The notes below the pieces were generated by a model. The model saw only the letters and a program-made list of their open reading frames with translations. It was not told the origin of the DNA and did no database searches. This document shows, piece by piece, positions 49,436 through 59,484 of a stretch of 64,000 nt of DNA. This stretch comes from Cryptomeria japonica (taxonomy: Eukaryota > Streptophyta > Pinopsida > Cupressales > Cupressaceae). The translations under genes were made by a program, and so were the position numbers. How positions within the stretch are numbered: the stretch's first letter is position 1; each line of letters opens with the position of its first letter. Location: positions 379,090,179-379,154,178 of the forward strand of contig NC_081407.1 of the NCBI RefSeq assembly GCF_030272615.1, read 5' to 3'.

Positions 49436-51347
49436 CGGTAGGGTATGACTCTCGACATTTCGACACTTTGTGATGCATGACAGAGGCATGCCTAGCATAA
49501 AACTGCCCACCCAGATGCACTTGTGACGTTAGTTTGTGCACACGACCAACCGAATCAATTCTAGCCAATCCTGCAACTTTGCATTGCATGCAACTGATGG
49601 TTTTTCTAGCAGACAAAAAAATGCTACCAATTGAAAATGGCTCCAATTCATCAAAAAATGAGATAGAAAATTGTAGAGGAGCCTCACGTGACCCCTCATG
49701 TTTAAACGGATTGACCATATGTATCCTGGCTTTGAAGAAACAGTCCGTCAAATTTTGATAATTTTTTGGACTCAGGGCACTTGAGAGATCACCCCGGTAC
49801 GATATGACTCTCAACGTTCTGACATTTTGGGATGTACAAGAGGAGAATGCATAGTGTAAACCTACCTAGCCGAATGCGCTCATGATGTCGGATTGTGCAC
49901 ACGATGAACAAAATCAATTCTAGCCAATCCTGCAACTTTGCATTGCATGCAACGGACATTTTTGCAGCAGGCGAAAAATGCTACCAATTGAAAATGACTC
50001 CGAGTCGTCAAAAACTGAGATAGGCTATTGTAGAGGAGCCTCACATGATCCCACAGGTTCAAATGGATCGACCATATGTGTCTTGGATTGGAAGAAACAG
50101 TCTATCAAATTTTGATAATTTTTTAGACTCATGGCACTTGAGAGATCGCCCCGGTATAGTATGACTCTCGATGTTCTGACGCTTTAGGATGCATGATAGG
50201 GGCATGCCTAGTGTAAAAATTCCCACCCAGATGCACTCATGATGTTGGTTTTTACACACAACAAGCCAAATCAATTTTAGCCAATCTTGCATCTTTGCAT
50301 TGCATGCAACTGATAGTTTTTGCAGCAAGCAAAAAAAATGTTACCAATTGAAAATGGCTCTGATTCATCAAAAATCAAGATAGTCTATTGTAGAGGAGTG
50401 TCATGTGACCCCATAGGTTCAAACGGATTGAAAATATGTGTCCTGGATTGGAAGAAACAGTCCGTCAAATTTTAACAATTTTTTGGACTCATTACACTTG
50501 AGAGATCACCCCAGTACGGTATGACTCTCGACGTTCTGACATTTTGGGATGCATGATAGGGGAATTCCTAGCATAAAACTTCCCACCCAAACACACTCAT
50601 GATTTCAATTTGTGCACACGACGAACTCAATCAATTCTAGCCAACCTTGCAACTTTGCATTGCATGCAACAGATAGTTTTTGCAGTAGGTGAAAAAATGC
50701 TACTAATTGAAAATAGCTCCAATTTGTCAAAAACTGAGATAGGAAATTGTAGAGGAGCCTCACATGACCCCAAAGGTTCAAACGGATCAACCATATGTGT
50801 CCTGGATTTGAAGAAACGGTCCGTCAAATTTTGACAATTTTTTGGACTTGGGGCACTTGAGAGATCGCACCGGTACGATATGACTCGACGTTCCGATGCT
50901 TTGGGATGCATGACATGGGCATGCCTAGCATAAACCTACCCACCCGAATGCATTCATGATGTCAATTTATGCACACGACAAGCTGAATCAATTATAGCCA
51001 ATCCTGCAACTTTGCATTGCATGCAATTGTTAGTTTTTGCAGCAGGCGAAAAAATGCTACAAATTGAAAATGGCTTTGAGTCGTCAAAAACTAAGATAGC
51101 CCATTGTAGAGGAGCATCATGTGACCCCACGAGTTCAAATGAATTGACCATATGTATCCTGGATTTGAAGAAACAGTTTGTCAAATTTTGATAATTTTTT
51201 GGACTCATGGCACTTGCAAGATCGCCTCGATACGGTATGACTCTTGATGTTTTGATGCTTTGGGATGCACGATAGGGGCATGCCTAGTGTAAACCTGCCC
51301 ACCCAGATGCGCTCGTGACACTGGTTTGTGCACATGACGAACAAAAT
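49436..51347. repeat. 359-bp satellite array, about 5.3 copies, between convergent genes
   Basis: TATGACTCTCGA-type starts occur near 49444, 49803, 50161, 50521, 50880 and 51237, spaced 357-360 bp. Each unit has GCATTGCATGCAA (partly palindromic), a GGAGCCTCACATGACCC-like block and AATTTTTTGGACTC. Copies differ at many scattered sites, so the array is old. Minus-strand frames of 60-130 codons recur at the same place in each copy, but stops differ, so coding is unlikely. Confidence 0.95.
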
Positions 51348-51388
51348 TTGACCATTGCGAGCGTGAGGGTGCTCTCACACCAAACACA

Positions 51389-51720
51389 TATTGTTGTTTA
51401 TATTCATATTGTCGATTTTTGTTGTTTATAATCATATTATTGACTACATATGAAAATATTAATTTAAATTTATAAAAGGGCAGCCTTAAAATACAACGAA
51501 TACACAATAATGAACTAAATACAAGGAGTTTTGTAAGGTTAATTCAATATTTTAGAAACTTTATCAAATCATATTCCACGATTGCAATGTTTTATATCAT
51601 ATATTTTTGTTGTTTATATTCATATTGTTGATTACATAAGCAAATGATCAATTAAATTTATAAAAGGACAACCACACAATACAACGAATATAAAATGAAC
51701 TCAGTATACATTTATTGGAT
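51389..51720. repeat. Direct duplication of about 120 bp
   Basis: TTGTTGTTTATATTCATATT and TTTATAAAAG, then AATACAACGAATA, occur in the same order at about 51389-51510 and 51607-51700. Confidence 0.75.
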
Positions 51721-51890
51721 CAAATATCGATATTTATATATATATATATATATAAAAGGCATGTCTGCCAAGTCAATACAAGTATTACAAAAATGTGGCA
51801 TATGCCATGTCCAAATCGATATACAATAAAAATGTAGAATATATCTACATGTATTGGTCATTCTATGACCAAAACTAACACTATATGATC

Positions 51891-54496
51891 CTAAACTTGC
51901 AGTGGATCATCAAAATCAAGCCTCTTCGATGCAATACACGACTTTGTAGATGGCTGCAAAACCACAATTCAAAAGCCAAGTTAGAATTCTTTTGTAGAAA
52001 ATAGTTCACAATTAACAACATAACTATGAATTTAACTATACTTCCTTTGCAATTGAAATGTAGATTACCTCATTGGCTAATCTAGGAGCTAATGTCTTCT
52101 CTCTCCTCTCCTTGTCACTCTTAGGAGTTTTCTTGAAGACATACTTAAATGGATTAACGTTATGGCCATACCACAAAGGGGTCTATTATAGATTAAATGT
52201 ACAATTAATACAATGTACTAACATAAATATATCAAAAACACTTAAAAGGTATAATATAGAGAACAATGATGTACTTGTACCTGAGCTGCTTCTCCAATGG
52301 ATTGAGGATGGCTCACCATCGATGGAGAAACTGTCGCTATTACCTATACAAAAAATGTTCAAAGATTAAATACAATTAATATAATGATAAGTATTGTAGG
52401 TTAAAAACAATTAATTTAACATATCAAACAAAAGTGTACCGAATCCAGAGATGCTTCTCTAGTGCATGGAGGAGGGTTCGCCATTGATGAAATAGGTATG
52501 GATATTTCCTATATGAAAAAATTATAAGATTATAATATATCACAAGTTCACATGTACGCGTGCATATAATCATGAAATCAAGAAAATACAGTAGAGATAA
52601 ATACCTCTACCCTCTCTTGATCCATGGGCGAATCAAGTGCATTCAACAAATCAACATAGCTCAATGGCTGCTATACATGTAAAATAGACAAAAAACACTA
52701 ATCAATCTACAAACCCCAACTAATACTTGATTTCAACATTTTCAAACAATTGTACAACTAAAAATGTGTTCAATTACTTTCTTCCCACGTTTTGGCGTCT
52801 TTGAGGAATTCTTTTTCTTAGGACGAGCCCTAGATGCGGAGGGGGTACCCTAAAAAAACAAACTTAACATGAGATATTAGTACAGAAAATAAATTAAACA
52901 TAATTTTAAAAATCTAAAATGAAATGACTTTCATATTCCATCAAAACAACACATAAAAAGGGTTGTACAAAATATGATACCTTATAGCCTTGTAGGCTAA
53001 AATCGATCACTGAGAGTGTGATGTCATCAATCTAGGACATTTTGTCCCTTGTCAACATCTACAAACCAAAAATTGGAGCAAGCATTAAAGACAGTTAGTA
53101 TATCTTGTATTTTTTTGAATTCAAAGTGTACTATTATATTGTAACATGTTACAAAATTTATACCTCAGGCATTGAAGTTGTAGTTGTAGTAACTAGGGGA
53201 GGAGTATGGGATACCGTTGCCGCATCCTGAAATGCATATTATTTGTCTCAATTTAAATCGATTTATAAATGAAAATTCATTTATGTAATTAAAAATTTAA
53301 AATGACTGATAAATAAAATGCTATGAATTCAAATCAACACACTTATGTTTGTCTCTCATGGACAAACACCATATCCATCAACTCATCTGTCAGTGTGAAA
53401 TCCTCGGCTGTGTAGGCTTGACATCTTCTCTCGCAAATCGTGCATAGATGAGATGTGGATCCATCTGCATTGGCTGCATCATCTATCCTCGAGCATATCC
53501 TCGAGCAACTGACACACATATGTTGGATGGGCTCTTTGTCGCCACCTGGAGCAACTAATGGCTCATCATCCAATACAATAGGGTGTGCTAACGACGTCCC
53601 ATTCTGGATGATGGCAGGTCAATCAATGTTGTGGCTACCTGAAGAGTCTATAGCTCCATTGACTCTTCAATCTCTACTTGGACAACCTGATGCACCTTGG
53701 GTTTGGGTGCTAGGGGGTGGCGACTCTCCGCAGGTAATCACCTATGGGCTCTAGGTCTATCTTGGGCAGAGCCACCAGCTCTACCATGGAACTCTCTCAT
53801 GTCAAAATAGTTTGGGTGCACATTGAGCACAAACTCACAATATACTTTTCTCTAAAATATAATGGCACCTCATAATTATTACAAGGTGGATCATCAAAAA
53901 CCATCCACCACCTCTTCGAAAAAATATTCTTCATCTGCATATTGGCATACCAATGCATGGGAAACATCTTTGCATTAAAAGGTAATGACTGACCAAATTT
54001 GGGATCAACGAAAAAGGGCACATATTTGTTGTTTACTAATATTTCTATTTTTTACTCCCTCGTATGATAGCCCATCAGCATAGAATTGATGACACCTATC
54101 CCTAAAGCTTCCCCATTTGGTAATTTGTGTGGAAACAACTATGGCACCACTAGCTAATGTTTCTAGGCTAGTGGCGAGGGATTTATGATGCTCAAGTTCA
54201 GATGTTTTCAATTTAACAATTAGTCTATTGATTTTAGACATATTTTATTCTAATTGATTAATTAATTGCTCCTGTGTTTTAGGTGTGTGGTCAAAAGGAG
54301 GAATTGGGGGTGTATCTTGTGGGTTTTCAGGAGGTGCATTTCGTTGTTCTTGTTGTGGATTAGAAAAATCTAGTTTTTGAAACAAAAAATTAAAAAAACC
54401 TAATCAAAACTAAAATGAAATTAAATTCAAAATGTAAAACAAATCGAACAAACAAGAAAGAAAGACAAAAATAAACAAAAACTAACCTTGATCCAT
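51891..54496 (-). pseudogene. Gene B of the inner transposon: multi-exon gene, unknown function
   Basis: Minus strand, convergent with gene A. Exon 1 is ten bases (54496-54487) and joins exon 2 at 54369 in frame (MDQDFSNPQQEQ). Exon 2 has a helical region (LIVKLKTSELEHHKSLATSL), a stop at 54245, a frameshift near 54045, WYANMQMKNIFSKRWWMVF, and another shift near 53835. A Cys-rich exon (about 53740-53345) holds CVSCSRIC and CTICERRC, a likely zinc-binding pair. Short exons follow, all phase 0 with GT-AG borders: 53226-53164, 53058-52981 (one TAG), 52849-52778 (KKK and KRGKK, nuclear-signal-like), 52670-52605, 52508-52440, 52343-52281, 52182-52069 and 51953-51891 ending TAG. I do not recognise the family; a transposition partner or DNA-binding protein is a guess from context. 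Confidence 0.72.
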
Positions 54497-54619
54497 AGTG
54501 TCTAGGGGAGAAATATAGCACCCCATTCGCAGTTTAGGAGAGAAAATGAAGAAAAACAAACTAAAAACGTGCTATTCACGGGAAAATAAGACCTAGTTTT
54601 TTTTAAAAACTTTTTTTGA

Positions 54620-54760
54620 CAGGCATCGCATACGTGGTTCTTTTGGGATTATCATTTTCCTATAAGTAGCACATATGCGCTACCTTCTCTAGGCTCGGGA
54701 ACAACAAGCCTAAGTACGTATGTGGTCATTTCAAATTTTAGAACCGCATACGTGCTGCTT
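54620..54760. repeat. Subterminal motif cluster, right end of inner transposon
   Basis: CGCATACGTG at 54627, the near-palindrome GTAGCACATATGCGCTAC at 54666-54683, AAGTACGTATGTGG at 54712 and CGCATACGTGCT at 54745 form a family with left-end sites at 28964, 28993, 31263, 31353 and 31454. The consensus is near AGYRCGTAYGC in either orientation. Confidence 0.65.
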
Positions 54761-54797
54761 GTTTTTCCATGTATTTTTTGGGTGGTGTCCACTTTTC

Positions 54798-54823
54798 TGA
54801 CCAACATCTTTGTGCACATACCC
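54798..54823 (-). repeat. Inner element, right terminal inverted repeat
   Basis: Ends CATCTTTGTGCACATACCC directly before CTCT. The flank is CT-rich, so the duplication is weaker evidence here than at the outer ends. Confidence 0.85.
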
Positions 54824-55163
54824 CTCTCTCTCACTTAAGTCTCTCCCTCAAACCATTCCTCTCTCTCTCTCTCTCCCTCTCTCTGTCTTTGTCTCTGTCT
54901 TTATCTTCCCCACCTCTCTCTCTCTCTCTCTCTTCCTCTTGGGATCTCTCTATCATTGTTATATTTCTTTATTTCCATCAACCACTCCCTCTCTCTCTCT
55001 CTCTCCCTAGTATTTGCCTTTCTTTTCATCAACCATAAAGAGGGAGAAAGAGAGAGGGGTGAAGAGAGGGAGGGATGCAGAGAGTGAGAAAGAGAGAGAG
55101 AGAGAGGGAGGAAGGTGGGGGTTGAGGGAGAGACTAGAGGGAGAGAAATCCTAAGTGTAGGAG

Positions 55164-55223
<60 letters not shown>

Positions 55224-55225
55224 TG
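54824..55225. repeat. CT-rich then GA-rich simple-sequence tract
   Basis: CT runs (54824-55015) switch to GA-rich sequence from about 55030, with a pure (GA)n run at about 55165-55218. The switch gives the tract hairpin potential. It belongs to the outer element and is the right-hand counterpart of 27709-28205. Confidence 0.92.
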
Positions 55226-55342
55226 ATAGAGCATGCTAAAATTACTGAAATTTGATTGTCTGAAAATTATGTAAATACTCTAAAAACTAGAATTTGCATT
55301 ATAATTCCTAGAGATTTGAAACCACTCTCAAACATCCTGACA

Positions 55343-55430
55343 ATATATACATAAAATATAACATTTAAGTATAAGAAAAAGACAAATAGGAATGTGACTT
55401 ATAGTTAAATGTTATATTTTATGTATATAT
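55343..55430. repeat. 26-bp perfect inverted repeat with 36-bp loop
   Basis: The arm 55343-55368 (ATATATACATAAAATATAAC and following) is exactly complementary to 55405-55430. Confidence 0.9.
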
Positions 55431-55499
55431 TCGAAGATAGAGAGAGAAAGAGAAAGACAAATTTATAGTTTCCAAAATGAAAATGCACTTATCATTATG

Positions 55500-55620
55500 C
55501 AAAGCCATTTGGTGCTTGCCCTATTTGGCACTCACCCTATTTGGTGTACGCCAAACAGAAATGGCATGACCAAACCTTAGGTTCAGCATGCCAACCCTAT
55601 TTAGTGTGCACCATAAGGCC
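55500..55620. repeat. Short tandem array with CCCTATTTGG core
   Basis: CCCTATTTGGCACTCA, CCCTATTTGGTGTACGCC and CCCTATTTAGTGTGCACC recur with TTTGGTG-type ends that are partly self-complementary. It lies just inside the outer right terminus. Confidence 0.75.
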
Positions 55621-55650
55621 TGACGAGGGGCCAAAAAGTTTTTGTCACTT

Positions 55651-55680
55651 TTTTGGTTCCCCATCTTTATGCACTTACCC
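55651..55680 (-). repeat. Outer element, right terminal inverted repeat
   Basis: Ends CATCTTTATGCACTTACCC directly before TTAT. Two transitions from the left copy. Confidence 0.87.
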
Positions 55681-56040
55681 TTATGTACATTCTTCTAAGA
55701 AAGACTCTTAAAAGGCATTAAAATTTAACGGATACAAGGTTAATCAAGTTCATTCCAAAAATTGAAAGGAAAACAAATATTATGAATAATGTATTTTTAA
55801 AATTAAAGTATGATATGATAGAGTATCCACCTATAAGTAGAACGGTGCCTTGATACAAATGTGTGGTGTTGATGGGTTTTTTAATAAAAGAAACTTATGT
55901 AGAATGAACAACACTCTATTTATCCTAAACAATGTGATCAATCCAAATAATCAATCAACTCCAAAGCACCTTCAATGTTGGGTCTTAGAAATCTAATTCC
56001 CATGTGGTCTTAGTGTTCAAGTTCTCATCATGGTCCATAC

Positions 56041-56349
56041 TGTTAGAGTAAAGTAATTAATTAACTTTGCTCTCCTCTTAAGATTTCTCTTTATGCATAC
56101 ATTAGTCATTTAATTTAATTATTAAATGCACACACTTTAGGGTTAGGTTTTCCTTTTGGTGTTGATCTCCTTTATAAGGATTGATCTCTTGTATTATTCA
56201 CATTCTTGATTCATTTTTTCTCTGATATACATCTTTTCTCTTTGTCAGAGCCAAAACCCTTATATTCGTTCTCTCTCTTTCTCTGTGACAGGTTTCTTGC
56301 ATGCAGGTTTCTTTTGGGTTCTGTGGATTTGTATTTCTCAAATCCTACA
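56041..56349 (+). repeat. Copia-3 5' LTR
   Basis: 309 bp. A TATAAGG box at 56173 followed by TTGTATTATTCACATTC is a plausible core promoter for element RNA; the same box is at 61871 in the 3' LTR. Confidence 0.95.
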
Positions 56350-56361
56350 TGGTATCAGAGC
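56350..56361 (+). other. Copia-3 primer-binding site
   Basis: TGGTATCAGAGC immediately after the 5' LTR, an exact initiator-Met tRNA primer site. Confidence 0.95.
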
Positions 56362-57480
56362 TGGATCTGCTATAGCTTGTTCAGACTTTTGAAAGATTTT
56401 GAGATCCAGGTTTTGGTTGCATCAGATCTGTGTTTGTCTTCTGTTTTTTTATTTTGGAATAGGGGTATTTTTTTCGGTGCACTTTGAGCTCAAACGGACC
56501 TCACCGTTGAGCTCGTAGCACCCAAAAACCCCTATTTCCATATAAAATTCGTCCGATTTGGACACAGTTGCACCAGGAGGCAAATTTTTTTTAGCCCCAA
56601 GACCGTACGGCCCTAGGGCACGAAAATCGAGGTGAAAAATAAAAATAAAAATCACAATTTTTGTTTCCACCGGGCGCAGCCCTTTTTGGAGGCATGCGCA
56701 GCCCGGCGGCCACCACCGGCCGCGGCCCGGTCTCCACCACCACGCCACCGGCGAAAACCGCCGCCCCCTGCGCCGCCACTTCACAGCCTGCGCGCTGCCA
56801 GTGCCCAGCCATCGCGCCGCCCGCCGCCACAGCGCCGCCCCCGCGCCGTAGCCCCCTTGCGCCCGCCCCTGGTCGCCCAGAGGACCAGGGGCTTATTTTT
56901 TTAAGCCCTTGAGGGCTTAAAGGCCCATCTGGGTCCCTTTAGGAGCAGTTTTACAAAATCGGGCATAACTTGGGCGTCCGATCTCCGTTTTTCAAAAATG
57001 AATAGGCATTGGAAAGCTGGTTCCGAGCCCGATCTAATTGATGCAGGTCTTTTTCTCTGATTTTGCCGTTTTGCAGTGTGTTTTTCTAGTCAAAGTCAGA
57101 ACAAGTTTTTTGCACTCCAGGAGCCATATCTTTTACATATGGACTCCGTTTTTCGAAAGCGAATAGGCGTCGGAAAGGTGGTTCTGTGCTCTTTCTAGAT
57201 CTATAGTCTATTTCATCAGAAAATTATTTAGGTGCTCCAAATTTTGTCTCAACCTGTTATTGTTTTCTATCATTTTCTGGCTTTCAGTTTGTACTGGGGA
57301 TTAGTTTTTTGCATTGTGGGGGGGTGTTTTCTCTTGCTTTCTGTTATTTACATCAGAAAATCAGAATTTACAAACACCAATACAAAAAAAAATCAAACCC
57401 CCTTCTGCATCTTCTGTCTAGTTCTGAAAGACCACTTAATAATAATTAAAAATTCAAAGCAGTTGAGGCACAGTTCACAG
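56362..57480 (+). other. Copia-3 untranslated leader with GC-rich island and duplicated module
   Basis: About 1.1 kb separates the primer site from gag. Position 56660-56880 is strikingly GC- and CpG-rich in an AT-rich window. Two related modules follow at about 56950-57040 and 57115-57200, sharing CTCCGTTTTTC, GAATAGGC and GGAAAG-TGGTTC blocks. No coding domain is seen; open frames in the GC island are Pro/Ala-rich composition effects. Confidence 0.7.
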
Positions 57481-57481
57481 G

Positions 57482-59481
57482 ATAGCAGACAGACCTATTG
57501 AATCTCTCACACCGCATAATTACCACACTTGGAAGGGTCGCATGATGACTCTTCTCCAGTCAAAAGGGTTATGGTCCTGTTTGGATGAGGTTCAGCCTCA
57601 GTTGACACGTCCTTTTGAGATTATGCAGCACAGGAACAATATGGATCAGGTTATGGGATTGATGGCTTTACACATTTCCGACAGTCTCCAGTTTCATCTT
57701 GAGGGTTGTATCACTCCTCGAGCCATTGGACCAAGTTTGAGGGACTTTTTGGTACTGTCAACGAGTTCAGAGTTTTGCAGCTTGAGGCAGAGTTAACTTC
57801 CTTGATACCTGATTCATTTCCTTCTATTGAGGACTTTCTGATGAAGTTCAAACAACAAAGATCTATCTTGCAGGGCTGTGGTAAGACTAAGACTGATACA
57901 GAGTGCATTTTCCTGATTCTCTCCAAGCTTCGGGGTCCATTTCAGATCTTCTCTTCGACCTTCTATTCCACCATGGATGCCTTGGGTGCTCACCATGTCA
58001 TGCCTTCTTTTGAGGTCTTTTGTGATCGTCTGACTCGTGAGCAAGCTAAGCTTAAGCAGTTGGATTCCCTTTCAAGTTCACAGAACCAAGCATTGGTAGC
58101 CCAGTCCTCCAAAGGAAAACAGAAGCAGAAACCGAAGCCTAAGAAAGATTCAGAGGCTAGTGAGAATCCCTCCAAGCCACCACCTAAGTTTGATTCAAAA
58201 CCACAGTCCAATTCTAAACAGGGCAAATCTTCAAAGTCTGGTGAGCCTTCCTCCAAGACTAAGAAGAAATCAGGTGATCCTTGCAGTTTTTGTGGCAAAG
58301 AAGGACATCCCGTTTCCAGGTGTTGGAAACGTTTAGAGGCTTTGGAGGAAGCCATGCAGCAGCATAATATCAGTGCACCACAACCTCCTTCACAGCCCAC
58401 AGGGAAAGGTCATGCTCTTTCTGCACAAGCAATATCCTCCGCATCCACTTGGATACTAGATTCTGGTGCTTCTCACCATATGACACACACAGAGGACTTG
58501 GTCACCGCTCTTGCCCCTATCGGCACTAGACATATTGCAGTTGGTGACTCAGCACAACTTTCTGTTCAGGGTTTTGGTACTGTTTCATTGGATGGTGGTT
58601 GTCTTCAGGATGTGCTTTTAGTTCCTGACATTTCGACAAACCTTCTATTCGTTTATCAGATTTGCCACTCTGGCTCTGGTAAGATAGTTGAGTTCTCCCC
58701 TCATGATGTGGTTATTCGAGATCTTCATGATCCTGACTTGGTTGTGGCTACTGGGAGTGTAGATTCTACATCTCACTTATATAGTTTTGATGGCTTTGAG
58801 AGTTCAGACACTGTTGGTTCCTCTCTTATAGCACATGCAGATTCAGTGAGCAGGCTTTGGCATGAGCGTTTTGGTCATGTCAATTACAGATATCTACAGC
58901 AGATGAGTACACAGGCACTTGTGATTGGGCTTCCACAGATTTCTTGTACAGATGGTGTATGTCGTGGTTGTGTCCTTGGCAAACATCATCGAGATCCTTT
59001 TCCTAAGGGTCAAGCCTCTCGTGCTAGGGCAGCCCTAGAGTTGGTACACAGTGATCTTATGTCCTTTCCGACTCCTTCTTTTTCAGGGGCCCGTTATGTA
59101 CTCACTTTTATTGATGACTTCTCCGGACGTACATGGGTGTACTTTCTTAAGTACAAGTCTGATGTCTTTGACTCTTTCAGGAAGTTTAAGACATTTGTGG
59201 AGAAGCAATCTGGACTTTCTATCAGGAGGATACGCACAGATAATGGGGGGGAGTATGTAAATCAGGCTTTCAGAGATTTTTGCACTGAGCATGGTTTACA
59301 GCATCAGTTTACAGTTCCTTATACCCCTCAACAGAATGGTGTTGCTGAGAGAAAGAACAGAACCTTACGGGAGATGGCAAATTGTATGATACAATCTCGA
59401 GTTATGAGTTCTTCATTTTGGGCTGAGGCAGTCAATTGTGCCAATTATATTCAGAATCGGATGCCCCATAAGGCATTATGA
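57482..59481 (+). pseudogene. Copia-3 gag, protease and integrase
   Basis: The gag frame (IESLTPHNYHTWKGRMMTLL) begins about 57482, where ATA stands at the expected initiation position; the first ATG in frame is 57545. A one-base frameshift near 57728 separates it from the long frame 57706-59481. That frame carries FSTFYSTMDALGAHHVMPSF, a Lys/Ser/Pro-rich stretch, the CCHC knuckle CSFCGKEGHPVSRC (58282-58323), protease WILDSGASHHMTH (about 58450), and the zinc region (RLWHERFGHVNYRYL, CRGCVLGKHH). The integrase Asp, Asp and Glu are in LVHSDLMSF, RTDNGGEYV and GVAERKNRTL. A TGA at 59479-59481 ends it. All integrase and protease catalytic residues are kept. Confidence 0.94.
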
Positions 59482-59484
59482 CAT

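Noticed and set aside
49436-51347. CRISPR-like regular repeat spacing
   Set aside because: Units are contiguous 359-bp tandem copies with no short repeat and unique spacer pattern, in a eukaryotic setting.
49425-51507. Minus- and plus-strand open frames of 60-130 codons
   Set aside because: They recur once per 359-bp satellite unit with different stops in each copy and show no domain.
56350-56361. tRNA-like TGGTATCAGAGC sites (also on the minus strand at 8145, 37656 and 46294)
   Set aside because: They are retrotransposon primer-binding sites next to LTRs; no cloverleaf surrounds them, so no tRNA gene is called.
56206-56487. 93-codon frame with near-duplicate at 61904-62146
   Set aside because: Both lie in the Copia-3 LTRs and are repeated only because the LTR is.
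57990-58400. 136-codon minus-strand frame
   Set aside because: Antisense shadow of Copia-3 gag; the plus strand encodes the CCHC knuckle there.
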